NCBI RefSeq assembly: GCF_032854445.1 | Contig: NC_088297.1 | Span: forward strand, 12,112,163-12,176,162 | Length of the DNA stretch: 64,000 bases | Direction of reading: 5' to 3' | Source of the DNA: Liolophura sinensis | Taxonomy: Eukaryota > Mollusca > Polyplacophora > Chitonida > Chitonidae | Shown here: positions 21,601 to 36,600 of the stretch, piece after piece | Numbering within the stretch: the stretch's first letter is position 1 | Layout of the letters: the number at the start of each line of letters is the position of its first letter | Translations under genes and position numbers: made by a program | The notes under the pieces: generated by a model | The model's database searches: none | What the model was told of the DNA's origin: nothing | Seen by the model: only the letters and a program-made list of their open reading frames with translations

Positions 21601-24600
21601 CAATTCCTTGCTGAAGTTTACAAATTATTTTGCCCGTGGTTTTTTGTTTTCTTTTACTACAGAACTAGTTAAGAGTCACAATCATTAAAATAAGCACCCT
21701 ACATACGCATAGGACCATGTCTTGGTTTAATAATGCCTCAATTTAGGCCAATCAAATAATCCCGTGCTTAACATGGCCTTACAATGATTTACCCACAAAA
21801 ACACAGCAATCAAGCTAAAAACCCACAAAACACAATAGTCGCTCCCAAAATGGCTCACACTTATCTTGCTTGTAGATGTATATGTAATAAGCACCTTAAG
21901 AGGAATGTAAGTGTCTGCTTTATTTTTCTTTGTTACTTTCTACCAATAAGGTAATGTGAGATATTTTGATTAAATCCAATTCATTGGCTGTGAATATCAT
22001 CAACAGAAAACCTTCCCATTGGCATGTGGATATATACATGAAATGGACAGACAGAAAAATGGGCAACAATTGCCATACAATCTCTGTTAAAGTTTACAAA
22101 CTGCTACTGTTTTACCACGTATCACCCATCTCACCTGATCTGTGATAGTGAATTTGACCGCTGTCACCACAGTACATCTCGTTAAGGCTGATGGAGAGTC
22201 CAAGTACTTCTTAAGCCGGGGGAGTAAGGTGGAGGGGTCAATGAGAGTCAGTTTTCCCAGACATTCAGCCACTACGTTCCTTGTGCCTTCCTCAGGGAAC
22301 TCACAGTGGTCAAACAATAAGCCCCTGAGATGAAAAAGAAAAAAAAAAAAAAAAAAAGAACACCATGGATAAAACCACTGATGGAATTTAAAATATCAAA
22401 ACATTGCATATCCCCTATGTGTACCTGTAGTAGTCAAAATAAGAGAACAAAAACAGAAATAAGGCCTCACAGCACCCATACGAGACCAGTCTTTCCTAGA
22501 GGTAATGTGCAGATATGATTTCCATATTGGCGGGAGGGTTAGACCGTGCAATAGGTCACATGACTGCTGTTAACCGTTTACTGTCCAGCGCCGATGTCCT
22601 GGACAAAGCTGGGATTGAACCCACACCTAGACAGTGGGAAAATGTCATTACTCTCAATACCAAAGTACCTGTGCAAAAAATTGCCATTTGCATCTATTCT
22701 AAATGCACAAAAATAAAGTGCAATGAACCAAAAGTAGTTAACCTTACACGAAATTTCACATGCAAGTAGTCACAGTTAATCACTGCGGTTGTTTAAATTC
22801 CACAACGCTGGTACTTGTAAATGCTAACTACATTGGATATTTGAACCGATGCTTACTGCTAAGGGAGATAAATCTTTGAACATCACTCACCAGATGGACT
22901 GTACATAGGGTTTGAGCGTTTCCACACCTTTACTGCTTGCTGATTCACAGCTGATGATCTGAGAAGGAAAAAAATATATTGGTTGAAACAATCATAGCAG
23001 CAATGGACTGAATCCACAAAGCCGTTTCTGACTTAAGTCCAAATTTAATAACTCCTTACAATGCTTAGTTCTGGTATTGAAGTTGCAATCTGAACACATT
23101 TTTCTTAAGACAACATTGATGAGGGGGACAAAATTTTAATTAGTAATGCCCATCAATAAGCTTTACAACTGTAATTCAAACTTCGACTTAAGTCAGAAAT
23201 GGTTTTGCCAAATTGGCCTCAGATCTAGAATCTAGATTGTGGAATCAGTAAAATATACCAATTTCACAAAGCCGCTTCTCTCTTAAGTCTCTCTTAATTA
23301 AAATCTTGCCATAATGCTTAGTTTTTGGTACTTGGAAGTAAAACTTATGAAAAATAACACAAATGACATTGTCAAAAGGTTGATTCATATATTCCAAAAA
23401 ATATATTTTGATTCATATATTCCTCTTGGAGCAGTGAATGCAAATGATTTTAGAACAACTGAAGCTTCCGTTATGAGCCTGATTATAAGATCAAACCATC
23501 TGACTGAGAAAGGTTGAGGCTTATGTTAAATACTGGAATGAGTATTTGCCACAAAACATTGACAGCAAATTCAAAACAAACACACCATTAATTAAAGAAT
23601 CAAAACTTAAAACTTACACACCCTATGTATATTTGACTTAACTGATTGGCGTTTTATGCCGTACTCAAGAATATTTCACTTATATAACAGCGACCAGCAT
23701 TTTGGTGGAAGGAAACCAGGCAGAGTCTAGGGGAAATCCAGGATCTTCCCCTGGTTGCTGGCAGACCTTCCCACATACGACCAGAGGAGAAGCCCAATGT
23801 GTACTTGATTTGTACTTAAGTTTTACGCCATATTCACAACTATTCCATACAATGGCGGCCAGTAATATGGTGGGAGGAAACCAGTGAGAGCCTGGGGCCG
23901 GTTTCATGAAGCTCACTTAGCTAAGTAAGCCCTTAACTACCATGGCAACATATGTTGTAGATATATCAAGTGCACTTAGCTAAGGGCAACTTAACACCTG
24001 GTGGTAACCCACGACCATCCACAATTTGATGGCAGACCTTCCTATGTATGACGGGAGAGGGACCTTAGTCAGTTAGCCCGCTAGTGGAGGGTAATGACCC
24101 AGGAGCCTCTCACCAATGCGCTCGCTGTGAGTTCAAGTCCAGCTCATGCTGGGTTTCTCTCCAACCGTAAGTGGGAAGGTCTGTCGGCAACCTGCGGTTT
24201 CCGCCTGTCTCTGCCCGGTTTCCTCCCACCACGACGCTGGCCGCCGTCGTATAAGTGAAATATTCTTGAGTATGCCGTAAAACACCAATCAAATAAATAA
24301 ATCAATTAATAAATATGACAAGTGAGGAAGCTCAACGTCTATTTTGAAACAGGACAGGTTGCACATTTGATTTATTTATTTATTTGATTGGTGTTATACG
24401 CTGAGGGAAACCCATGACCATCTGCAGGTTGCTGGAAGACCTTACCACATACGGGTTACACATTTGACTCACCTCCTTCAGAGAATGCAGAAGTAGATAC
24501 TGACGTTTTGGTTGGTTTTCTATCTCCTTCAGCACAAATGGAAGGAATTTTGGAAGATTTCCTACACTGACGTTTCCTGAAAAACAAGTTAAAAAATTTT

Positions 24601-27600
24601 ACACTATGGCTTGGCTTTTACTGACTTGCAACGACACAGACCAACTGCTGACAAGGCACCTGTGCGGTTAGAAACACTACAACTACATTTTACAACTGAG
24701 AACACATGAAACTCACATGCTGAACGCAAAAGGTGTATTAATGACAGAGATATTATATGCACTTTTAGAGGAATAAGATATTTCTGCAATTTTGTTTATT
24801 TATTTGTTTGACTGGTGTTTTACGCAGTACACAACCATTCTTCACTTTTATGAACTGCCAGCACCATTATGGTGGGAGAAAACCGGGCTAGACAAAGGAG
24901 AAACCCACGCATAACAGAGAGCCAGCAAAAGCTGGACTTGAACTCACAGAAATCACCTTTATGAGAGGCTCCTGGGTCATTGTGTTGCACTAGCACACTA
25001 ACCACTAGGCCATGGAGGCCCCATTCTGCCAGTTTGAGACATTCAGATCATCCCCTCTGTTAGTACTGTTGACCATCTTACCTAAAGCATACGAGGCTGC
25101 GGCCTTGACCTCCTCATTGTGGGAGGAGAATGACTCGATTATCACTGCCTGGATCTCACCCTGGGGACTGAGGTCTCTGAAAGAGCAACACCAACAATCA
25201 CGAGTAATACAAACTGTGAAACAACAACAACTGTAAACTAATGCAAACAATGAGGAACAACAACAACCAGGTGTGGGTCATGGGTGTGGAACCAGTGTGC
25301 CCGGTGTAAACCACTGACCTTCGGTGAGTTCCTGACAATCATTCCCACGTGCGATATATGCAGTACTCGTGGAAGGAAAGTGGACTTCAGTGAATGTCAC
25401 GCGATATATATATATATATATATATATATGTATTACTTCACAAAACAAGCTTTCCCCAGGAGGCTACAAAACTGCTACTGGTTGGCTAACAATCTGAATG
25501 AAGTTGGTTTATGATATAAACACATGTAAGTGTATACTCACGCATGTTTACCGATCTCTCCCAGTGCGAGTAAGGCAAACAACCGGATTGAGTCTGATGA
25601 CTTTGCATTCTGGAAATGAGAAATTTGAACGAGATGCCACAACAATACGGACGTTTCCAGACATTATGGTGATGTCCGTATGTTCTGTGGCCTCGTCGTT
25701 TTATGGCAAATCAGTGAATTTAAACAAAGCCGGCATAGACAAAAATAAACATTATTCACAAAATATGACTTCAATTTCCTCACTCCAAACTCCACTAAAT
25801 CAAGTATCTTTTATTGATGACTTTAGCCTAATTCCTCAACCTTCTCGCATGTGAAAGAGCACGCTTATAATTCAATTTTGGAGACAAAACTCCATTGGTT
25901 GGATTGGCCAGTTTCAGGGCTTCACAAAAAGTATAATTTTATCGGTCTGCACAGAATAACGCCTTTGGAACATGCGAAAAGGCTGAAGAATTACTGTACA
26001 CGTATATACGTGCATTTTGTGGTGCATCAATGTGCCCTACTGTGACCTAAAAGAAGAAGTTTGAGCACAAAAGATATAATGTTAACACAACATTGTTCAT
26101 GTCTTACATGTACGCAGATTTCAGAAACTGTAATTCTTCAACCGTTTCGCACGTTTGCAAGATGTTTATTCAAGCATATTCAGAAGGCAGTATTCTGTGT
26201 TGACTGATAACATTATACTTTTTGTGAAGCCCTGAAACTGGCCAATCCAAACCAATGTGGTTTTGTCTTTAAAATCAAATTTATTTATTTATTTGATTGG
26301 TGTTTTACGCCGTACCCAAGAATATTTCACTTATACGACGGCAGCCAGCATTATGGTGGGTGGAAATCAGGCAGAGCCCGGGGCAAACCCACGACCAAAA
26401 TCAAATTAAAAATTGTGCATAAATTGCACTGAAAGTTGATATTGCATATGTGAAAGGTTGAGGAATTAGGTTTTCTAAACCCACCAAGTTAACGCCAAGT
26501 TATGCGTGTACCATGAATCAGGGGAAAATGGTTCAATTTGCTATACAAGTGTAGAGATGACACACCACGAAAATGTTCATGGTGAACGTCAAACAGCATA
26601 AACACTGTATAGTTTGACATGATGTAAAGTCTAACGCCAAGTACTATGACAGCCAGCCTTGAATTCTCAACAACTTGGACAGTAACCCAGTGCCTCATCA
26701 CCGACAACTATATTGATACGAGTGCGTCTTAGTTTGAAATGTAACTGAGTTGTGTCATCAAGTTCTTCTAGAATACTATTATATTTCCAGTGCTGTCAGT
26801 ACTTGTAAACACAACTTCAATCTTCATAATCCCACCCAAATGGCCAGAGAAAAGATGGAGTGGGCTAAAATTTGTTCTTGTTGTCACACTTACCTTTATG
26901 TCACTCACAAATTGATTGACAACCACAGACCCTTCCCCTTGGCTGATAATCGTCAGGGCAGCCACGCACTTTGCTATTGAATGAAACGCCTACAACAGGA
27001 AATAAAGGACAAGTCCAAGTATAAAATATCTTCCAAAACAAAGCCTAAGTGAAAACCTGCATACTTGTGATTCTATGTTTCTGCCATGTGCAAATGGTCC
27101 TCTAAATTGCAATTCTTGAGAAACTATTTTTCATTACTATTTTTCAGATCACTTTATATCCCTTAATAAAGCCTCCACTTTGTTAGTATGCATATTTTCC
27201 GTCCATGGTCGGGAATATTCAGAAATGATGTCATCGATAAACACACTGGGAACACCAGACCAGCTTATGGCCCCTAGTTCCGCCTCTCCTCTTGACAAAG
27301 TCTGGACGGTTATCAATGTTAGTGTCACCACAGCAGGCTACTCCATATTAAGAAAATAGAAACCAAGCATTTCATGTATGCTTCACACGATGTAGTGGAC
27401 GGGGTAATCAGTGCCTTCAGGGTACAATCTTACCTGTTTGTGAACTGCTAGCACCCCCTGGGGAAGCTGACCTGGGTTATAGATGGGCATGATTAACATC
27501 TGTGAAGAGAAGAAAAAGGAAATTAGTCATTGTAGCTTTCTGCTGTCTAAACCACAGCAATGATTTAATGTGTAATTAATAAAATAATGGCATCTTGTGT

Positions 27601-30600
27601 ATTTTGGAGGAATTTTCCTCGTCGATTCATTACATTACTCCAAGCCATAATATTTTTTTCCTCTCAAATTAGTAAAACCACGCAAGAATACCAAACTTAC
27701 CGGCAAAACTTTTAAAATAGTTTGATTTCTTTGTTTCAGTTTAAACAATACAAAGAAACTGTGTGAAACGCATTCATTCTGAACAAAAAGAAAAAAAAAA
27801 AAAACAAAAAACAACAACAAAGCAAACCTGTGACAAATCTTTAAATCCCAGCTTAGGCAAGTTGGATTTGACAACTGCCTGAAAAAATTCTAGCATGGCA
27901 TTTAGAGCGCCCCCTTGTAGCAAAGGGGAGCGAAGCAGAACCAGAATCTGTGGTAAGATTTCCTGCTGGATGTTTGACAATGAAGAGTTGTGGATCTTTG
28001 ATATGGAGGTTAGCAAGTTCAAGGTCAACTGAAAGATAAAATTTGACAGATCAATTGTAGTACACCACTTTAAAAAAAATCTATGATCTACATGTAGCCA
28101 ATTTATCCTGTAGTCCATACCCCTGAATATTATGCTTTTATAACTAACAAATCTTACCCTAAATGACCTAAAATTACGACCACAAAAGTGCATTTTTAAG
28201 GTAATTAAACGTAATAAAATTTAAACTTTGGTACTTTTTTTTAGTACATCTTCAACTTTTTCAAACACTGAAGCACCTTTTAAAATTTAAATGTACAATT
28301 ACTATGAAAGCGACGCTAAAAATGACTCGTTTGTGACACTTAGGATGCAAGCATCATAAAACTGTGCAAATTATTTCTTACACCCTATATTTCTTTCAGA
28401 AAGATTCAAAATATTGGTTGCATAGGTGGTTGAAAAGGTTGAGGACTTAGGGTATACTTTCCCAGAAGAAAATCCAAACAAACCTTTTAACAACTTTCTA
28501 AAATCAATACAAATCTCAGAATCTAAAATCTGTCATTTCATGGACAGCATTTTAGGTCTCTTAGGGTAGTACAAAATCCCATTCCCGTTTCATAACATCT
28601 TGAAACTTGTTACCATGGTCTAACCAATTCGCTGAGGTAGCATTACGCCATAATCATTCATTAATCTAAATTAAGGGCGTGCACGTGATTATAAAGTCGT
28701 CATAAAGGTGTCATTTCATTCTAACGGCTCGATGTTATTCTAACTGCCCTGATCAACAGTCAATCACCCATAATCATCAGATGATGTCACCAAGAACAAG
28801 TCCAAAATTTCACACATGTATACAAAGACAAACTGAATACAGTCAATAAATTTTAACCAATGCTCAGAAAAAAAATACTTATTTACTTATTATAAATAAA
28901 TCTGATTGCTGTATTCAAGAAAACATATTTTAATTCTTTGAATATACTTCGCAAGCTACAAAACAGATTTGTTCTGAAGTGTCTTGTCGTTTGTAATGAC
29001 TGTACGACTGTAATATAGTGTAGCACAGTATAATATAGCCATAGTAACGCTCAATTATTCCCACAATGCACCACATAATTTTATCTCCCTAAGCTCTGCC
29101 TACCTGTGAGACGTGGAGGTCGTTCTCGTGTATAAGGGGTGGCATTTCCTTCATCACGTCTCCTATCATAGCACGGGTCAAACCAGCACCTGTCCCGGAG
29201 GGAGGAGAAAAACAGAGATACACCATCAGAGTGAGGGGAAAATAATTTGATTCATTTTTTTTATTTATTTGATTGGAAGTTTACGCTGTATTTAAGGATA
29301 TTTCCTTCATACCAGCAGCTTTATGGTGGGATGAAAACCGAACACAGCTCGGGAAAACCCCACGACCATCAGCAGTTTGCTGACAGACCTTCCCATGTAT
29401 GACCAAAAGAGGGAGCCAGTTGGAACTAAACTTATAACAATTGCATTGGTGAGAGGCTCCTGGGTTACTGTACTGTGCCAGCATGCTAATCACCAGGCCG
29501 AAAATGCTGAGATCTTCACGCACAAAATACATTGACACTTCTGAGAAACTTCTGAGGACTGTTGGCAGGTGGAATTAACAACATTGTTATTAACATTGCT
29601 TGTGGCAGCTCGATCTTTCAAGAACACAGAATTCTTGTTGAATGCCTGCTTGAGACAAAGCCCATTAAAGCCAGCTGAATGTTTAGGTAAGCCACATTTA
29701 TTTAAGCTTGACCAAGGCTGAAAGTATTATCACCACAATCAGCCAATCAGCGTCAATTCTGTATCTCTCGAATGTGCTGCTTGAGTGAAACACCATGCAT
29801 GCACCAAAACAAAGCATGCACAAAACATGCTGAAGAGACATGTCGTCCCATCCAAACATACACCACAGACGCTTGGCTGGCAATTGCAAACTCAACAAAA
29901 TATGGATGTGTGAACTGCCAATTGCAGTAGAAAGGTACAAATCATACTTTTTTTTCTACTTTGCTACAATACATCTACAGTATGAGAAAAAAATCGGACT
30001 GGATGAAATGTGAATCGATTTTAGTGGAAAGATACAAACTGCATGAAATAGTTTGACCTGTTTTACATCAACAAATCAAATAATGAATCTGTACAATGTC
30101 AATGCTTCAAGTTCTACTCAAAAATCCCACTGAAAATGTCTGTAAAGCAGACAAATGGCAGAAAATGTCTGTAAAGCAGACAAATGGCAGAAAATGTCTG
30201 TAAACCAGACAACATGGCAGAAAATGTCTGTAAACCAGACAACATGGCAGAAAACTTTCATGTCCAGTTCATATAACTCTGTACAACCTACCGTAATTTT
30301 TAACAAGAACATCGAGACAGGCAAGGGTGCTGAGTTTTAATGCTCGGTGATTCTTCCTCAGAAAAGAGGCTAAGATTGGCACTCCTTCTCCCTGAAAATA
30401 AACAGAAAACATTAACATACAAGGGGGTCAATTGTTGGTTTTGTAATTTACGACCATTTCATATGCACACAGGGCATTAAAAATAGAACAACGACCTTGT
30501 ATTATTGTGTGTGAGTGAGTGAGTGAGTGAGTGAGTGCTTGGAGTTTAACATTATACTCATCAATTTTTCAGTCATATGACGACGAAGGAATCCTTAGGC

Positions 30601-33600
30601 TGCATGTACGTGTAATGTGCCTCCTTGTTGCAGGACGGATTTCCACTGCTCTTTTATTTAGTGCTGCTTTACTGAAACGCCTTACTGAAGGCAAGTAAGG
30701 TGCCCCGCCCGAACCATTATACTGCACTATCCCCTTCATGCTGATCGCCAAGATACAACTTGAAAGTCTATCAATTAAAATCATTAAAAACATTCACAAA
30801 GCCTATAAAACTAAAACCAATAAAACAGTTCAACCTTCCATCAGCTAGCCCTTTGTAGATGTAGGCAAAAAGAAATATAAAAAAAAACAACCCAAAAAAA
30901 TAACTCTCTATCACTGTATGCTGGAGATCCATGTACGAGTTAAAAAAACAAAAAGCTTAACCTTCCATCCGAGAGTGTGCATTTACACACCATACTTTAG
31001 ACTGGAGAGCTAAACAAATAAGCTTACCCTTCGATCAATGAATGAGAGCCCATTATACATGCATAGGAGCTAAAAGAAAAAGCTTAACCTTCAATCCACG
31101 TATGACAGCCCATCATACAGGAGCTAAAAAAAAAGAGCTTAACTGGACACCAACACTGACACCTCAGCTGACACTGCCACTTTCCCCCTGCTTAGAACAC
31201 CTCACCTTACTTCGTACAGGCCAGCCAAAAGTGACAGATCTAACTTAACTGATAGCTTTTACAGATTACACACAAGTGATTTACTTGCAGTTGTGGTATA
31301 CCGGTCATAAAATGCAATGATAATGTATGCTCAACTGGTTTGATTAAGATAACTTCTGTCACATGGAATAAGACCAGAAACTGAAAACCTTCATGGACAG
31401 TACATGTCCAATCTTATTCATAAATTAAAAAAAAAATAAAAATAAAAAAAAGACACTTTTTTTCAGAACTTACCAATATTGGTGTTAAATCTATCTTCAA
31501 AGGAGATCTGCAACATGTCATAGAAAATGTTTAAAGATATGTGTAAATAATATGATAGTTAAACAGTAACGATGCCATGGGCAATGACAAAGTTCTCAAA
31601 GCTCCACAAATTAAGAAATTATAAACACAGACTCAGAAATTTTTTTCCCCATGTGGCACCAATGACTAAGAACAAGGTTAACTGATGATATCATTGCATA
31701 TATAAAGCTTTAAAATTTACACACATTACATTTACACACACCCAGGTGGTAATTTCAATCTAAGGCACCATGGTGAACACACCTAAAATGGAGACACACC
31801 ATCAAACACATCATCCAGACATTGGATATGACACCACATATATTACATTTACACACACCCAGATGGTAATTTCAATCCAAACCATTATGCTAAACACACC
31901 TAAAAAGGTGACACACCATCAAACACATCATCCAGACATTGGACATGACACCACATACATTACATTTACACACACCCAGGTGGTAATTTCAATTCAAATC
32001 ATCATGGTGAACACACCTAAAAAGGAGACACACCGCCAAACACATGATCCAGACATTCGATACACACGCCAACCCAACATCCACTATGACATTTTCTACT
32101 GCCACATTATCCATATACTAGGCAGAACACATCAAATCGCACTGTTCAGACAACTGTAACAGCCAACTGTAACAGCCACATCATCCATATACATGTACTA
32201 GGCAGAACACATCAAATCACACTGTTCAGACAACTGTAACAGCCACATCATCCATATACATGTACTAGGCAGGACACATCAAATCACACTGTTCAGACAA
32301 CCGTAACAGCCACAACATCCATATACATGTACTAGGCAGAACACATCAAATCGCACTGTTCAGACAACCGTAACAGCCACATTATCCATATATTAGGCAG
32401 AACACATCAAATCGCACTGTTCAGACAACCGTAACAGCCACATTATCCATATATTAGGCAGAACACATCAAATCGCACTGTTCAGACAACCGTAACAGCC
32501 ACATCATCCATATACATGTACTAGGCAGGACACATCAAATCACACTGTTCAGACAACCATAACAGCCACATCATCCATATACATGTACTAGGTAGGACAC
32601 ATCAAATCGCACTGTTCAGACAACTGTAACAGCCACATCATTCATATACATGTACTAGGCAGAACACATCGAATCGCACTGTTCAGACAACCGTAACAGC
32701 CACATCATCCATATACATGTACTAGGTAGGACACATCAAATCGCACTGTTCAGACAACCATAGCAGCCAGATCATCCATATACATGTACTAGGCAGAACA
32801 CATCAAATCACATTGTTCAGACAACCATAACAGCCACATCATCCATATACATGTACTAGGCAGAACACATCAAATCACACTGTTCAGACAACCGTAACAG
32901 CCACATCATCCATATACATGTACTAGGCAGGACACATCAAATCACACTGTTCAGACAACCATAGCAGCCAGATCATAACGAAACACAATACAAAGTGATA
33001 CACAGGATGAGAATTTCTCACGGCTGCATGGCCCAGAAACCACCAAGGTTAGGTACTACAGGTGCAAATCATGCCTTACCCAGCTATCATGGAGAGAGCT
33101 TTCACTGTCGTTAATCGTGTGATTTCATTCTTCAGCCGATCAAGGAATATAGGTAAACAAACTCTCAGGTCATTGGTCAGTCTGTCACCAAGGTTACAGA
33201 TGATCTGTCCCCTGAGAAAATATTTAGTTGTTTATTTATTTATTTGATAGGTGGTTTAAGCAGTACATGCATATATATATATATTTCACTTATACGATGG
33301 AATCCAGCATTATGGTGGGAAGAAACCCTGCAGAGCCTGGGGAAGTGAGTGAGTGAGTGAGCGCTTGGGGTTTAACGTTGTACTTAACAATTATTCAGTC
33401 ATATGACGACGAAGGGATCCTTAGGGTGCATGTATGTGTAATGTGCCTCCACCCCTCTTTTATCTAGTGCTGCTTCACTGAGACGACTTACCGAAGGCAA
33501 GTAAACTCCCCCGCCTGAGCCATCATACTGACACAGGTCAACCAGTCGCTGCACTATCCCCTTCGTGCTGAACGCCATGCGAGGAAGTTACAACTTCCTC

Positions 33601-36600
33601 TTTTAAGGTCTTAGGTGTGACTCGACCCAGGATTGACCCTGGATCTACCGCTCCTGAAGCAGTGTAACTATTTGAAAGCTGGGGACTTGTTCACATGCTG
33701 ATGCCTTTGTTGGTCACTGACCCACTTCTTAGATGCTGATTTTGAAGAGAAGATTCTTCAATGAACCTAGTCTTTACAACTAAAATGTGTTTGTTTTATT
33801 ACATACGCAAGAAAGTACACAATGTACATGTAGTTACTTACGACCGAATTATCTTCTTTTTTTCTTATTTGATAGGAAGTTCATATTTCAATAGCTTATT
33901 TATTTCACTGGTGTTTTAACGCGGTACTTCATTTTCACGTGTACATAAATTGAGGTCAAGTTTATGGGTAGAGGAGGAAACTGAGTAGTCAGAGAAGGAA
34001 ACCAAGTAGCCAGTGAAGAAAACAATTTGCCAGTGAAGGCCATCACAAGACATCTGAGAAACCTTATCCCATATTTATCTGACTTATTTGATTGGTGTTT
34101 TATGCCGTACTCAAGAATAGTTTCACTTATACGAGGTAGCCAGCATTGTGGTGGGAGGAAACTGGGCAGAGCCCGGGGGAAACCCACGATCATCCGCAAG
34201 TTGCTGAAAGACCTTCCTACTTACGGCTGGAGAGGAAGCCAGCATGAGAACTCACAACAACCGCACTGGCGTGAGGCTTCTGGGTCATTACGCTACCTTA
34301 GCACGCTAACCAACTGAGCCACGTAGGCCCCCCATCATCCCATAATGCCACAATAAAACAAACGGTTGGAAGCTTAACACTTAACCTCACCAGACACTGG
34401 CTACAATCTTTTTGAGGTGAATATTTTAGCAGGGCAAAAAACTTGAAGGCTCTTGTCCCAAGCTTTGCGAAAGGGTGAAAGTGAAAAAAGAAGTTTTTAA
34501 AATGAAACTAAAAAGTTATCTAATTTTCAAGTCTTTTAAGTTTTTAAGTGTACTAAACTAGACTTTCTTTCATATTAGTGGTAAACCATCCTTTCTTTGT
34601 TAAATTTTCTTGTTACATGTAGTTTTCATACAGCTTGATTATTCTGCGAAATGTTTTCCGGAACAAATATGGCTATAGATATGGCTCTGTTTTTTAAATA
34701 GGGGTGTACATTTTCTAAAACACCTCATGTGCTATTTGTAACAGATAATAGTGAAGGTTTTTGATATAAAAGGTGAGCCTTCAGTCAACTTTGTCATCAG
34801 GTAAAATATGACATGTGCTTGGAAAGCATCACCAGGCTCTAAAATTTGTTCTAACATACTTCGAAGGATCATGTATTTATTTATTTGATGGGTGTTTGAT
34901 AATATTTTACTTATACGACGGTGGTCAGCATAATGAGTTCAGGAAACCAGGTAGAGCGGGAAGGAAACCCAAGACCATCTACAGGTTGCTGGCAACCTAC
35001 CTACCCACGATATCAAGCTGTTGAAAGTTTGGGAAAAGCGAATGGGCTAAAGATAATGTTTAAAGATTATGCCTACCTCTACAGAGATATTTCCATAAAC
35101 GGTTAACCCCGACTGAGGTAAAAGGCAAAAGGTTGGACTTCATCTGATTTGTGTGACCATTTGCCAATGATCACAATGCCATCCTTGCTCTGGTTTTATG
35201 CTGTAATCTTCTATAACCTAACCTGGCCGTAAGTTGGAAGGTCTGTCAGCAACCTGCAGATGGTCATGTGTTTCCCTCGGCCTCTGCTCGGCTTTCTCCC
35301 ACCATGATGCTGGCCGCCGTTGTACAAGTGAAACATTCTTGAGTACGGCGTAAAACACCAATAAAATAAATGAATAAATAAATCTATAACATAACAGTAA
35401 TCCTTCTAATCAAATAACCTGGAATGAAGTGAAAATTTCCATGTACTCACATACAAGCTATGGCTCGTTCCTTCACTTCCTGGTCTATATCTGCTGCCTT
35501 GAGACGACTCAAGCAAGCTGTGTACAAATTCTTCACATACGGTTCAAAATCAAACGACGCTGAACCATCTGTAAACGAAAAACAGAACTTTAAATTTAAC
35601 TTTTGGTTCGGGAAGAATCTTTTCTTAAAGTTTGCTGGAGAGCATAAAAATAAAACTGAATACCTATCTAATTGGTTGTAAAGGTGGACTGTCTTGACAA
35701 TTGCTCCTCATTTAAACCATATATTGACCTGCTGATGGTCATGGGTTTCCCCAGAGCCCAGTTTCCATCCACTATAATGCTGGTCATCGTGGTATAAGAG
35801 AAATACTCAAGTATGGCTTGAACCTCCAATCAAATTTATTTATTTATTAATCTGATTGGTGTTTTAAGCCGTACTCAAGAATATTTCACTTATGGCCGCT
35901 GCCAGAATTATGGTACGACGAAAACGGGCAGGGTCTGGGGAAAACCCACGACCATCAGCAAGTTGCTGGTAGACCTTCCCACTTCAGGCCGGAGAGGAAG
36001 CCAGCATGAGCTACACTTGAACTCACAGTGACTGCATTGGTGAGAGGCTCCTGGGTCATTACACTGCGCTAGTGCGCTAACCCAATGAACCACGGAGGCC
36101 CCTCCATACAAATACAAAAATAAATCTGCATGTTGCTGGCAGGTCTTCTCACGTATGACATTATAAGAAGGCAGCATAAGCTATACCTGAACTCACGATG
36201 AACACACTGGAGATTAAGACTAATGGGTCATTGTGCTGTGGTAGCACATTAACCACTTGGCCATGGAGGCCCCGCAAGAAAACCTGTACCCTAATTTTTC
36301 CACGTTTTCAACCACCTCTGCAACCACTATTTTGAAACATTCTGAGAAAACTATTGGGCGTAGAGAAATAATTTCCATAATCTTATGAAGCTTGCATCTT
36401 TTTTGACAAACAAATCCTTTTTAGTGTCGTGTTCAAGTAAATAATTATATGCGTAAAAACCTTCCACTGAAAAAAGCGCTTTAATGGTTGGAAAGGGTTG
36501 AAGATTAACAGTAATGATAATCAAATCAGGGTGTATGGATGTCACTTTTAAAACCACAGTGGCTTTAACCACTGCAGAGTTAACACACAGGACTGACCTA

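Noticed and set aside
31770-32159. 129-codon plus-strand frame rich in [10 protein letters not shown]
   Set aside because: Created by the 117-bp tandem repeat.
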